Source: Neocallimastix lanati (nom. inval.) (lineage: Eukaryota > Neocallimastigomycota > Neocallimastigomycetes > Neocallimastigales > Neocallimastigaceae). From it: a DNA stretch of 40,000 bases. Below the pieces are notes generated by a model. The model had not been told where the DNA came from. It worked only from the letters and a program-made list of their open reading frames with translations, and searched no databases. How positions within the stretch are numbered: the stretch's first letter is position 1; every line of letters starts with the position of its first letter. The translations under genes and the position numbers were made by a program. Below are positions 27,633 to 40,000 of this stretch, piece by piece. The stretch lies in assembly GCA_016946835.1 (NCBI GenBank), contig JACVTC010000083.1, forward strand, positions 1 through 40,000, read 5' to 3'.

Positions 27633-28398
27633 GTAGTAGTAGTAATGAAAGTGATATTAATAATAGATATATTGAAATGAATTTTGAAAATAAAAATGAA
27701 GAAATTTTGGATGGCATATCTGGTCCTAATTTAGAAAAGCGAAATTCTGAATTTCATTTTACTGGTATTCCATTTATGTTCGAGGATATAGAAGATTTTG
27801 ATGTGGAAAGTGAAATATATGTTAAAAATATTAATAATAATTATAATAATAAAATTATTATAAATGATGATAGTAATCTAAATAAGAAAATTGTGAATCA
27901 TCAACAAAAAGTAAATAGTATTAAATTAGAGATACAGCAATATAATAATGATAATAGAAATAGTGATAATAATCATTATAAAAAAAATGATAATATAAAT
28001 AATGATGAAATTTCATTTAAAAGTTTGAGATCTGAAACAAATGATAAAACCGAAAACAATTTAAATTCAAATTTAAAAGATAGTAAAAAAAGAAAAAGAA
28101 AAGAAAAAGACAAAAAAGAAAAAGTGGTTGTAGCAAAATTGCCGAGAAAAAAAAAAATATGTCCAAGTTATAAAAAAGTTGAAAGTAATTTTTAGTGATA
28201 TAAATATTAAACATATTAAAATATTAAATTTATATTTTTTAAAAATTAAACATATTTGACAATTATAATATTAACTAATAATATTATTATTTCAATTTCA
28301 TTTTAAAAGATACTACATTTGTAGTGGATGCATTTAATTATGGAAAGATAGAGAATATTACTGCTTATTTTTTAAGGTTTAAAATGCTAATATATTTA

Positions 28399-28438
<40 letters not shown>

Positions 28439-28672
28439 AAAAATAAATAAATAATAAAATATATTGAATATTTAAAAGTCATTTCCATTCAGATCATTAT
28501 GGAGGTATTACAAGTAAATTTGATTATGGTCCAATATATTGTTCACAAGTTACTTCAAATTTATTAATTGAACTATTAAAAGTTGAGGAAAAATATGTAC
28601 ATCCGCTTGAATTAAATAAAGAATATGTAATCGATGGTGTTAAAGTAACATTAATTGATGCTAATCAGTAAG

Positions 28673-28768
<96 letters not shown>

Positions 28769-30011
28769 TAAATATATATATATATAATAGTTGCCCAGGA
28801 GCGGTTTTATTTTTATTTAGCATTCCAATTGGAGAAAATAAATATTTTAATGCACTTCATACAGGTTTAAATTATATATATATTATAATGATAATAATTA
28901 TTGTTATTTACAAAACATAAATAAATTTTTAATAGTATTATCAAGTTTTATTGATTTAAATAAATGCATTATCATTAATCTTAAATCTATATAGGGGATT
29001 TTAGAGCAAATATTGATCAATTATTGAATCCAGCAATACAGGGATTAAAAAATTCATTCATGGATATTTTATATTTAGATACAACATATTTAGAACCTGA
29101 ACATATATTTCCATCTCAAGAAATTGTAATTAATTCAGTAATAGACGTATTGAATAGTATTATATTTGAAGGAAAAACAGTGAAAGAATATAATAATATG
29201 GAAAAAAATAAAAAATTGAAAAGTGAATATCACGGCGGTTTACTAAGGTATTTTACTTCAGAAAAAGAGAGTGAAACTAGTAAGGCCAATAATGTTGATA
29301 ATATATATTTACCATTAGGAAATAACAAAAAAAGGGTTCTAATTTTAGTTGGAACATATTTGATTGGAAAAGAAAAAGTATTTTTAGGTAAATTTAAAAT
29401 TTAGTTATCTTATTGATTATTTAATACTGATATGAATACTTTCAATAATAACAACAAATACTATATATATTAATTTTATAGGTATTGCCAAATTCTTAAA
29501 AAGTAAGATATTTGTATCCAATAAAAAGAAGAAGATTTTGGAATGTTTAAATGATAAAAATATATCAGAATTGCTTACATCAAATCCCGATGAATCTTGT
29601 GTTCATGTGTTAAATATGGCTCAATTAGGCATAGAGAGTGTTAATAATTATTATAATATTTTTAAAGATAAGTATGATATGGTTATAGCATTTAGACCTA
29701 CCGGTTGGGTATTCAAACCAAAGAAAGGAAATAAAAAGCAATTAACTCCTGATAGTAAAAAAATATTGGAAGATCTAAATAATTTAAAATTAAAAGCAAC
29801 TTATTACAACAGAAATGTGTCAATATGGGGAATACCATATTCGGAGCATAGTAGTTTTGTAGAGTTAGAGAATTTCATTCGCGTTTTAAGTTCAATTACG
29901 CCAATTAGATATATACAGCCTACAGTAAATGTTGGAAGTTTCTATGGTGAAAAAGGTAGAAAATATTGGGATTGGTTTGATTCATGGAGAAATAATCCAT
30001 TAATGATTTAA
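26711..30011 (+). CDS. PSO2: DNA interstrand cross-link repair nuclease PSO2/SNM1 (880 aa, 7 exons)
   Basis: Exons: 26711-26839, 26924-28184, 28310-28376, 28479-28667, 28791-28864, 28995-29387, 29482-30011; phases close. It is a metallo-beta-lactamase/beta-CASP 5' exonuclease acting in nuclear cross-link repair. An N-terminal UBZ4 ubiquitin-binding zinc finger has C30, C33, H48 and C52. A ~400-residue Asn/Lys/Asp-rich disordered insert follows (about 60-440). Then CPSYKKVE leads into the catalytic domain: HFHSDH at 487-492, DANHCPG with D546 and H549, and HTGDF with D575. The beta-CASP part has LDTTY, GTYLIGKEKVF and FRPTGW, with the motif-B histidine H827 in PYSEHSS. The long insert is much more Asn-rich than in most fungal homologues, in keeping with the host's AAT bias. 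The fourth intron contains an AAT microsatellite. An ATG-less extension upstream of 26711 is possible but unsupported. Confidence 0.93.
28675..28770 (+). repeat. (AAT)n microsatellite in a PSO2 intron
   Basis: About 31 AAT units fill most of the 123-base intron between the exons carrying DAN and HCPG of the catalytic motif. Confidence 0.9.
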
Positions 30012-31016
30012 ATATTATTTTTTTATATTTTGTTATATTTTGTTTAAAATTAAATATACCCAATTATTATATATAAATTATGTATGTTTCTATTTATTAT
30101 ATATATAATAAATATTATATAATATACATAATATAACAAAGATATATAAATTTTAAATTAAAATTTACTTCATAAAAAAATTTCAAATAAAAAATTTCAA
30201 ATATGAATTTTATTAATAAAAAATATTTCTTAAATAAATTAATTTGAATTTCATTTATATCTAATAAATAATAAATTATTTACAAAAATAAAATATCCAC
30301 ATCAAAATTTTATTATCTAGTAATAGATACACATCATTTTTTAGTTTTTACCTTTTTTAAAAAGGCAGTTTTATATGCTATTTTATATAATAGTAAATGA
30401 ATTATATTAAAATACAATAATTAATTATAATATAAAATTTTTATTAAAATTTTAGTATTTTTTTTATATCTTTCTTCTATTCATGTTTATTTAGGTACAT
30501 TTTATATAAAAATTATAAGTTATTAATAACCAATAAAATTTAAACTAATAAATTAATTATTTATTTTTTTCATTTTTTTATAAATCAGAGTAGATATGAT
30601 ACAATAAATTGAAATAGATATAAAATATATTAATTAATAAATAAAAAGAACAAAAATTTTATTTATATTTGAAAAATAAAAACTAATTAATAAGAACTTA
30701 ACTTTAATTTCTATTTATAATTTGAAAAAAAAGTTAAATATATATTTATATAAATATATATTTAATTATTTAAATTAATAAATGAATAATAGAAATGCTA
30801 TTAAATTCTTTATTTTCATAATATTTTTTTTAAATATAATAATCATATTTATTTGTTAAGATTGTACATTAATTATTAAATATTTTAATGATTGTTTAAA
30901 AATTCATATAAAGAGTAAAATTTATTTATATTCATTGATTTAATTTATTATGTTTTTTATTATTCATAAATTGTTGTTTTTTATAAATACATGAAATATT
31001 TTAATAATGTATTTAG
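30012..31016. other. AT-rich intergenic region downstream of PSO2
   Basis: The sequence is almost wholly A/T with no conserved frame. It contains the PSO2 3' untranslated region. No gene was seen. The N-terminal catalytic part of SEC11 was looked for here and not found. Confidence 0.5.
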
Positions 31017-31315
31017 TAAAGAAAGTGGTGAAGATTACATACTAACCAAAAGTGATAATAATAGCATTGATAATAGAACATTATATAATAAGGATCAATT
31101 ATGAATTAAAAAATCCTACATAATTGGAAAAGTTAGAGGGTAAATAATTTAAATTATTTTATTTTTGTTCTAAATATATATTTTTCTGAAATTTTAAATA
31201 AATAGTATTAAATTTTATCTATATATATTATTATATATTGATTGATATTTGCCATATATTGGATATTTTACAATTGTAATGTCAGATTATCCTAAATTAG
31301 AATATCCTTTATTAG
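31017..31315 (+). pseudogene. SEC11: C-terminal fragment of signal peptidase subunit SEC11, inactivated
   Basis: Two former exons are readable. Exon A (31017-31139) gives ESGEDYILTKSDNNSIDNRTLYN, matching the SEC11 GDNN box region (Gly now Ser), then a TGA at 31102-31104 where the family has an aromatic residue, then IIGKVRG. Exon B (31245-31315) gives YLPYIGYFTIVMSDYP and a following hydrophobic start, the SEC11 C-terminal signature. The phase closes if the splice is GG|A, but the acceptor reads TTG where TAG is expected. SEC11 is the catalytic subunit of the ER signal peptidase. The catalytic Ser and His portion is absent upstream. An essential intact copy should exist elsewhere in the genome. 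Confidence 0.75.
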
Positions 31316-31341
31316 GTATATAATAACTATGATGTTCTTCG

Positions 31342-31380
<39 letters not shown>

Positions 31381-31752
31381 TAGAAAAGAAAATAGAATAT
31401 ATATTATTACTTTATAAAAAGATATTATTTAAAATAGTTAATAAAAAATAAAAAAAAAAAAATATGATAATTGTATTCTTCATATAGAAATTATTTAAAC
31501 AATTAAATTATAATTTGAAATTTATGTATATGAAATTTATAATAAAATAATATTTTTTAAGAAAAAAATTTTTTTTTTTATTTAAATAAAATAATTATTA
31601 AATTAAATCTTCCTTGTATTGTAATGTTATATAAATATAAAAATAAATACAATGTTTAAAAAAAGATAATTTTATTTTCTATAAATAGTCGTATTTCTAT
31701 GATAAATTAAATTTTATAAAAAAGAAATTTATAAAAAGAAATTTGGATTATT
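31316..31752. other. Intergenic region between the SEC11 relic and RPC8
   Basis: It contains a ~38-base A run at 31341-31378 and AT-rich sequence. The RPC8 3' untranslated region lies at its right end. No gene was seen. Confidence 0.5.
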
Positions 31753-32954
31753 TTAATCCCACCATGAAGTTAAGCCAAGTCCTTGTTGTGTTATTGTTCC
31801 CTATTATTAAGAATTAAAAATTTTAAATTAATAAAATAAAACGAATTCGTATGATTTCAATTGTTACTTTTTTTAACATAATAAAATAAAGATAAATAAT
31901 TATTAATATAAGATATTTACAATAATTGAATATGGAACAACCAATTCTGATTCTGCTGATTCATTTAATTGTTTCGTTGATTCCTGTGGGTCTTGTCCAA
32001 ATGGTTTCTTTTTTGACATTGGTCCAGTATCAACAAATAATTCTGTTAAAACTTGAAATCTTATTTCTTCATTTTTATCAATATATAATTTATCAGTTTC
32101 ATTAAAATTCCAAATCCATACATTTTGAGTTTTATCACTATAATAATAATCATAATTTATATATATATATATATTTATTTAGAAAATTAAAAATTAATTT
32201 ATAAATAATTTTTTTTTCTAATATTATAAAATTAAATTTACAATGTTGTATCTGGTGTTAATTGAGAAGCTGGTATTGTGATATCATCAAAAAATCCCAT
32301 TGACACTAATGTTATATATGATATAGAATTAATACAGAATTTATTTTTTAAATATAAAAATTAATTAAATAACAAATAATTTTAAATACCTTTTATTCCC
32401 TTTTCAGATGAATTACTAACTTTTCCTATTAAAGTTTCTCCAATGAATGGTCTAAAAACAATCATTTTAAATGTCACTATAAATTTCAAAAAATATTAAT
32501 ATGATTGAATCTTAAAAATTTATTTCTTTTTAAAATTTAAGAATTACATTTATATACCTTTTATAGTATAACCACCATCTTTACAAGGTAATACTACACC
32601 TTCTGATACTTCTACTAAATCTAATAACTCGATACACAAACCAACATTATGTAAAACCTTTTATATATTAATTAATATTTTAAAATTTAAAATTATTTAT
32701 TAGTTTTAATTTGCTTAGTAATTAAAAAAAAATAATTATTTATGTAATTTGATATGTATATATTAATTTTTAAAATTGTAATTATAAATTAAATAGTTGA
32801 TATTATAATTATTATTATTATTTCAAAAATTAGTTAAATGTACTTTATTTGAATATTTATGATTTATTTCATCAATAATAGCTTCATTTCTATTCTTATA
32901 AAAATATCTAGGTAATATTTTTACTGTATCTTTGATAGTTGTTACCATAAACAT
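31753..32954 (-). CDS. RPC25: RNA polymerase III subunit RPC8/RPC25 (208 aa, 6 exons)
   Basis: Exons on the minus strand: 32954-32844, 32657-32558, 32476-32390, 32305-32242, 32137-31921, 31800-31753; all phases close. It is the Rpb7-like stalk subunit of RNA polymerase III, needed for initiation. The N-terminal Rpb7 tip domain (about 1-80) starts MFMVTTIKDTVKILP and includes NVGLCIELLDL. The C-terminal OB-fold part carries the signature SMGFFDDITIP, then NVWIWNF, EEIRFQVL and FVDTGP. The protein ends in the highly diagnostic GLGLTSWWD. Length fits the family (about 204-212). The last exon is only 48 bases. The first ATG is chosen because it aligns with the family start; Met3 is a weaker alternative. 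It is divergent from SAC3. Confidence 0.94.
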
Positions 32955-33199
32955 CTTCAAATTTTCAAAATAATTTTATTTTTTTAAAATAATATTAAAT
33001 AATATTACTTATAAAAGCATATATTTTACTTGAAAATTGTATATAGTACCCAATCAAAAAAAAAATTCATTTTTAAATTTATATATAATCAAATTTATTA
33101 AAAATTATATTTATAAAGTTTTATTTTTTTTTGAAAATTTCTGTATAAAAATTTATTTAATAATGTATGATAATATTAAAAAATGAATCAATAAATAAA

Positions 33200-33241
<42 letters not shown>

Positions 33242-33811
33242 GATTATGATTATGATTATGATTTTGATTATTAAATTTTATGAAAACAAAATTTTTTAAT
33301 TTATTATTTTTGTTATATATAGTAAATTATCAGCTTTTTTTCTTTTTTTTTTTTTTTATACATTATCCTTTTTTTTCTTTTTTTTTTTTTTTTTTTTTCT
33401 ATTTTTAAATTATTATTATTAAATATTATGTAAATTTTTTATTATTTATTATATATTGAAATTTTATATAATTTGAGAAGAAATTACATTTGTAATAATT
33501 TTATTATATGGTAAGTGTGGATTATTTATTTTAAAATAGAATTTAGTATATTATTATTTTAACACTTTCTTTTCATATAATTTTATTTTATAGAAATGAT
33601 GTTAATAATAATTTTAAGAATTATTTTTTTTTCTTAAATTTTATTAATGTATTGTACATTTTGTATTTAGTATTATAAAAGAATTAATACTTCCAAAAAT
33701 ATTTAAAAGTTAATAAGATAATATAAATTTATACATTAATACTACTTTGTCATATTAATACATAGTAAAATTTAATATAATTATTACAAAGTATATTTAA
33801 AGTAAAATAAA
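32955..33811. promoter_or_regulatory. Shared divergent upstream region of RPC8 and SAC3
   Basis: About 860 AT-rich bases. It includes an ATT microsatellite passing into GATTAT units at 33204-33270 and T runs near 33336-33400. No defined promoter motif was recognised. Both genes must start transcription within it. Confidence 0.45.
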
Positions 33812-35672
33812 ATGCAACAATCACAATCTCAAAGAGAAAGAGCAGTAAGCGCTTTTCAAAGTAATTCAAGACTCCAAAATCAGGTGTTTATCTATGTACT
33901 TAAATATATATATAATAACTTCAAATAATATAAATAATTTATTAAGTTTTTTTTGAATTTCATATATATTATAGAAAACTTCAGGTACAATTAAAAAGAA
34001 AAATGTTAAAAAGAATTAAAAAAATTAAAATTAAAATAATAATAATAATAATAATAAATATAATAAATAAATATGATTCTAGTTGATTAAAACGTTAAAG
34101 GTTATTTCAAAAAAATTCAATTATCCATATTTAATATTAATGCAATATTTGTTTTAAATACATTAAAGGAGGACAAGGATTTCATTCACGAAGTAATTCT
34201 AAAAAAAATTCTTTTAAAAAAAAGCAAATTAATTCACACTTTAATCAATCAGACAAAAATTCAGGAAATCCAACATCTCTAAAAGGAAAAGGATATCGTC
34301 GTCCTAAATTTTTCCAAAATAAAACATTAATAAATAATAATAAAAGTAAATTATAAATTTTTATGAATATATAAATGAAATTTTAAAGATATTTTATTTT
34401 ATTGTTAATAAAAATTTTGTTAATGCTATAAATTAAAAAAAATTAAATTATATAATTATTTAAGGAAAAAATAATGAATATAGATTAAATAATAAAGAAA
34501 ATGTCGAAAAATTAAATTTCAGCTTTCAAAATACAGGACCAGTTGAAAATGAAATTGATGATATGGAAGACAGTATTAACCGAAATACTGTGAATTTAAC
34601 ACAAAATAAGTAAGATTTAAATTTAATTATTTGAGTATCAAATCAAAATAAATTATATATTTATATATATATTAAATTTAATTATTGATTAATTTGTATT
34701 TTAAAATATTTTCAAGTATTGGTGGTAAAGAAACAAGAGAACAACGCTTTAATTCAAATCCTTTTGGAAATAAATATATGAATGTAATTTTTTTTTTCAC
34801 TCTGTTATATATTAATTCTTTAATTTTAAACAAAAAATAGTAAATAAATTAGTAAATTAATGTATATTTAACAATTATTCCAAATTTTATTAAAATCTTA
34901 AAAGATGAAAAAAGAAAGAGAACAGTTAAGAAAATATTATATTAAACAAGGTTTAATTGATGATCCTGATAAACCACGTAGACTTGAAGATGCTATACCT
35001 TTTGTGGGTGAATGTCAAGATATGTGTCCTGAATTTGAAAGATATGAAAGAGAATATCAAAAAAATCTGGATAAATTTGAAATTGTAATATTTATATTAA
35101 TAAATAAATAAATTATAAATAAATAAATAAATTAATGAATATTATTAATAAATAATAGAATCAGGAAATAAGTACAGATGAAATATCTTATATAGATCAT
35201 TTAAAAGCTGTTAAAAGATATCAAAGATCTGATGCAGGTAAAGAACAGCCTTTACCGTGCGATGTGAGACCACCACCTGTTTTAAAAGTATATATTATTA
35301 TTGATATAAAATTAGAATAAAAATAATTATTTTATTTTTTAATAATTTAAATAGCAATTGAATTAATATATTATTACTTAATTTAATATAAGAAAACATT
35401 GAATTATCTTGTAAATAATATTATTATGAATTATGGGATTGAAGCTACACATAGTTTTGTCAGAGATAGAACGAGATCTATTCGTCAAGATTTTTCATTA
35501 CAAAATATACGAGATAAATCAGCTGTTGATGCACATGAAAGAATAGCTAGGTATCATATTCTTTGTCTTCATCAGTTGTGTGAAAAAGAAGGATTTAGTG
35601 TTAAACAAGAAATAGAGCAATTATTTAAAGGTATGTTTATAGAAAATTATTAATATATTCCATTAATCTATG

Positions 35673-35706
<34 letters not shown>

Positions 35707-38265
35707 CAAATTATTTATATCTTAAAAATATATATTAGTACTCCAAAGTTTGCAAGAGTTTTATGATGAAGGAAAAGAAAAAAATATTAAATATCCTAAT
35801 GAACCTGAATTTAGAGCATATTACATTATCGGTCATATATTGTAAGTCAATTGAAAATAAAAAATATTTTAAATCAGTAATAAGTTATTTAAATTATATA
35901 TTATTAAATAAATTTAAAATATATATATTTATACTCTTCTTTATAAAGTGACAGTGATATTGTAAGAAAAGCAGAATTATACTCCAAAGATGTTTTCTTT
36001 CATCCATTAGTACAACTAGCTTTAGATTTTCAAACTTATACAGAATCTGGTATAAAAAGAAGTGCAGGTTCATTAAATTTATATACTAGAGTGTTTAAAA
36101 GGTTGTTTTCACCTGAAACACCTTACTTAATGGCATGTTTAATGGAAATTCATTTTATTACCATTAGAAAACTCTCATTAATTGCTATGAATGATGCAGT
36201 TAAATTTAAATATAATGCACTACCTCCCTATCCGGCAGAAAAATTAAAAGATTTATTAGGTTTTGACACAATTGATGATTTATTAGATATATTAAGGGCT
36301 TATTCAATCAAAATTGAAGAAGTAAACAATAATTATGGAATTATATTTGATAAAAAGAAAAGTCTTATAGGTATATTATTTAATTATTAATTATAATTAT
36401 TATAATAAATAGATAAAGAAATTTAATTAAAGGAAATAAATATTATTAATAAACGATTTTTAGAACCTGAAGTATCTTTAAGTCAAAAAAGAACTGCAAA
36501 ATTAGAGAAAAAAAGAGAAAATATATCAGACAAGGAAATAATTAATGGTGGAATATTGTCAGATGATGATGATAATAATACATCAATGTTTACTTTCTCA
36601 AAACCGGATATGAATAATAGTTTATTTAATAAACCAGCTATAAACAATATTAATAATATAAATAAAAGTAGTTCAGTTGTTGGATTTTCATTTAATAATC
36701 CAATAAAAAATGTGAATAATATAAATAAAATGGAAAATAGTAATGACATGATAGATATTAATATGGAGAATAGTAATTCAAATTCTCAAAATTCATCTAT
36801 GTTTCAAAATCCTAGTTTTAATAATAATATAAATAATCTTTCTAAAAATAAACAATCTACAGTTTCATTTTCATTTGATCAACCTCAAAATAATAATAAT
36901 AATAATAATAAATTGGTTTCATTTAAATCGCCTTTTACATTTACACAAGATAATAACAAAAACACACTTTCTAATAAAAATTCATTTAATAGTAACTCAT
37001 TACCAAATTTAAGCTCAACAACTGAAATGAATAAAAAAGGAACTTTTACTTTTAATCAAAATATAAATTCAATTGATAATAATAGTAAAACAAGTATTAA
37101 TGACAATAATAATAGCAAAAAAGAAGGTAATAATTTAATATTCAATAATATTATATCTCAAAATGATAATAATAAATTAAATATTAAAATACCTTCAACT
37201 GGGTTCAATGGTTCATTAAAATCAACTGACTTATTAGATTTTACAAAGAAAGAAAAACATAAAAGTGAAATAAAGAATCTATTATCAACAAATAAACCTT
37301 CAATTTCATTTGGAAAAGTTGACAAAAGTAATAATAATGATTTAACAAAGAATAATAGTATTACAAATAAAGTTACTAATATAAATGATATAAGCAAAAG
37401 TACAACACAAGAGATAAATGATATGAGTTCTATTATTGCGAATGAAAGAATTAAAAAAGAGAATCAAGAAAAATTTATGGAAAATGATCTTAAAAGAAAA
37501 AGTCTTATGCGAATACTGTTATTACATAATCATAATATTGGTATCAGGCCTAAACAATTATTAGATAAAAGTATTATTAAAACGATGCGTATGAAAAAGG
37601 AAATTGAAAAAGAGTCAAATCTATTTTATAAAGACTTAATCCAAAAAAGTACAAAGAACATCATTAGTAACGTTATCAAAGAAGAAGTTATGACGCATTC
37701 TATATATAATAAAATTATATCTAATATTACAAAAGAAATTATTACTGAAGAAGTTATGAAAAGTAAAAAAGATGAAAATTTATTAAATAATTATTATACT
37801 GCTTTAAATTTATCAACCAATGATATAATAAATGAAGTACTTTTAGAAGATCTAAATACAATACTTAAATCAGTATATGATAAATCATTAAAAGAATATA
37901 AAATTAAACAATTATCATTAAAGAAAGCCCAACTTAAACAACAAAAGCAATATTTCGATAAAATTGTAAAATATAATCATCTTAAACAAGTATTTTCTAA
38001 ATGGAATCATATTACCAAATTAAAGATTGATAAAAAAAGAATTAACGAAGAAAAACTGAAAATGAAAAAGATAAAATTTGATAATACAATAAAATCAATA
38101 GAACTTAGTCCTGGTATGAATCTTCTAGTAAAGAAAAATGATGATTTTATATTTAAAAAGGAACAAAATGAAATTGTAAGTATTTATATGTACAGTAACA
38201 TATATAAAATATTAAATTTTATAAAGATAAAAGATAAAACATTAATTTAATCATAATTACTTCTT

Positions 38266-38296
<31 letters not shown>

Positions 38297-38306
38297 CCTT
38301 AAAAAA

Positions 38307-38345
<39 letters not shown>

Positions 38346-40000
38346 TCTATTCTTAATAATATATCAAAAACAAGAATAAAAATGATGAAAAATTATTTGA
38401 AATAGATTATGATAATGAAGAAAGACTTGATTATTATAACAAATCACAAATCAATATTAACAATATTGCTTCTAATATAATAAAGAGTCAGATAAATGAT
38501 AAGATAAAAGATTCTACTATTTTTTTAAAAATAATAACTTCATTACCTGATGATTTAAAAAAAACTACACTTTGGATAAATTCTCAATTTAATATTGGAT
38601 CTATGAATAATAGTATTCTTAATTTATTTTCTGAAGATGAAAGTTATAATAATATTGCTAATTATATTCATTTTAATCAAAATAGATTAAATTATCAAAA
38701 GCAGTTATCTATTTTAGTCCAAAATATACCATATATTGAAAACAATGAAATGAATTGGGAAAATGGAAGTGAGAATAATAAAGACAATAATAATGAAAAA
38801 GAAGATAAAGATAAAGTTATTTTAAAGCATTATGCTAGTGGTGCGATTTTCCAACTTTCAATTTATTCTTTCCAACAAGATTCAGATCCAGAAGAAATAT
38901 CTTATTATTGGAATAAAGAGAGAAGAAGATTAAAACATTTTTTACATAAAATACAAGACTATTCTAATATACCAATTTTATTTTTATATTGGAAAATGAA
39001 TCATAATAATAATAATAAACAATTTATACAAAATGCAAAATATTACTTAAAACTAAATCAATTATTTAATAATGGTCAACAAAGTCAAAATTATCAATTT
39101 TTATCCATACCATTCAGTAAAGATATATTATCTAAATCATTAGATTATAATAATAATAACAATAATAACCATTATAAATATTTTAATGATAATGATAGTA
39201 TTAATAATGATATAAATATATATAATTATTATGATTTCAATCCAATTAGTGAAAATACGAATAATAAAATTGAAAAATTAGCAATAGGTATAACTTGGTT
39301 AATTGAAAATTGCCATATATATACCCTTTCTTCTCATATAATAAGTGAAATTGTAAATAATAATTTTTATGCTGTATTCTTAGTAACTATTTTAAAACAT
39401 ATTGAAAATGAGATTCCATTTGGTATTTATGCAATTAGAAATGTTTCTTGGATGAAGGATACTTGTAATACTATTATTCAGTCTTTTAATAATATTATGG
39501 ATGTCATGATTGAGGTCCTCTACTCTTCACAAGTTCAATATATTACCCTTAAAAATAAAAATGATAGAAAAGTACTGAAAAAAGTTAATCCTTATTATAA
39601 GGCTAAAATCAATGAATATAAAGATCCAAGTGTCGAAGATAGTGAATCAATAGATTACTATAGCTCCACTACCAGTAATTATTCCATTGAACATCACCCA
39701 TGGATAACCATTTATGAAACCATTCAAAACAAAATTGATAAAGCCAAGTTACCTGAATTTAATTTAGATTCTTCTTTCAGTAAGAATCAAATTGAAACCG
39801 AAGCAAATCTTTTAGCTTTATTTGAAAATTATATTCAGTCCATAGATTTATTCAAGAATAGTCAAAAAACTTTAATAGTTAATGAAATACATAGAGTAAT
39901 TCATCACTATCTTTTAAATAAAGAATTTCAAAAATTCCCATTCCATTCCATCTTTAGTTTAATTACACATCATATCTTAAATAATTTAATGAGATTGCTC
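33812..40000 (+). CDS. SAC3: SAC3/GANP-family TREX-2 mRNA export scaffold (partial, at least 1627 aa, 12 exons in window)
   Basis: Exons: 33812-33883, 33975-33984, 34169-34345, 34465-34609, 34717-34783, 34905-35084, 35159-35287, 35393-35630, 35739-35841, 35949-36370, 36464-38175, 38375 to beyond 40000; phases close. Sac3 scaffolds TREX-2 (with Thp1, Sus1, Cdc31) at the nuclear pore. Domains: a basic N-terminus, the SAC3/GANP core from VGECQDMCPE (about residue 190) through RYHILCLHQLC and FRAYYIIGHI to about 510, then a ~230-residue Asn/Ser-rich stretch with FxF/FG-like motifs (SMFTFS, VGFSFNNP, VSFSFDQP, GTFTFNQ, SISFGK). A long charged helical region (about 790-1085, including FSKWNHI) is a plausible Sus1/Cdc31-binding segment. 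The last exon is open to the window edge. Exon 2 is a 10-base microexon. No stop is reached. Confidence 0.92.
38266..38343 (+). repeat. Poly(T) and (TA)n tract in the last visible SAC3 intron
   Basis: A ~30-base T run (38267-38296) is followed by TA dinucleotide repeats to 38342, within the intron 38176-38374. Confidence 0.8.

Noticed and set aside
31102-31104. TGA read as an amino acid in SEC11
   Set aside because: The downstream acceptor is also destroyed and the N-terminal half is absent, so a dead fragment is simpler than recoding.

Overview
The window looks like nuclear DNA of an extremely AT-rich, intron-rich eukaryote. The best fit is an anaerobic gut fungus (Neocallimastigomycota). 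Reasons: short AT-rich GT..AG introns, long Asn-rich insertions in ordinary nuclear proteins, a bacterial-looking intronless metabolic gene, abundant microsatellites, and a mix of Ty3/gypsy chromovirus, Ty1/copia and FLYWCH/MULE elements. The assignment is inference from style; there is no rRNA or other marker here.

Layout. Bases 1-15,200 (plus a repeat block to 16,720) are a mobile-element cluster. It holds: a minus-strand Gag ORF with a frameshifted downstream linker (1-1452); a nearly intact Ty3/gypsy chromovirus with two ~600-bp LTRs differing at one base over ~599 bp and one 1399-codon Gag-Pol-chromodomain ORF (2195-8579); a 5'-truncated, frameshifted and inserted-into Ty1/copia element (8741-12912); a decayed FLYWCH/MULE transposase (13440-14446, minus); and a foldback-like structure whose inverted arms are tandem-repeat arrays (14598-16720).

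Bases 17,300-40,000 are gene territory: RPT2 (26S proteasome ATPase, +, 10 exons), an orphan transmembrane exon, an intronless O-acetylhomoserine sulfhydrylase (-), a FAM192A/Fyv6-family gene (+), PSO2/SNM1 cross-link repair nuclease (+, 7 exons), a dead fragment of signal peptidase SEC11 (+), RPC8/RPC25 (RNA polymerase III subunit, -, 6 exons), and SAC3 (TREX-2 mRNA export scaffold, +, running off the right edge). RPC8 and SAC3 are divergent and share an ~860-bp upstream region. Apart from nuclear housekeeping, these genes do not form a pathway. All exon coordinates were built by hand from conserved protein reading, GT..AG sites and phase continuity.

Most interesting: the chromovirus LTR carries, in both copies, a tRNA-like module with good A and B boxes at Pol III spacing and a T4 terminator, upstream of a separate Pol II TATA box. 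An 11-nt stretch at the LTR/internal junction is perfectly complementary to LTR sequence about 50 nt after that TATA box, which suggests Tf1-type self-priming. Other highlights are the foldback structure, an ATG-only first coding exon in RPT2, tiny exons in FYV6 and SAC3, a likely horizontally acquired sulfhydrylase, and the SEC11 relic with two identifiable inactivating changes.
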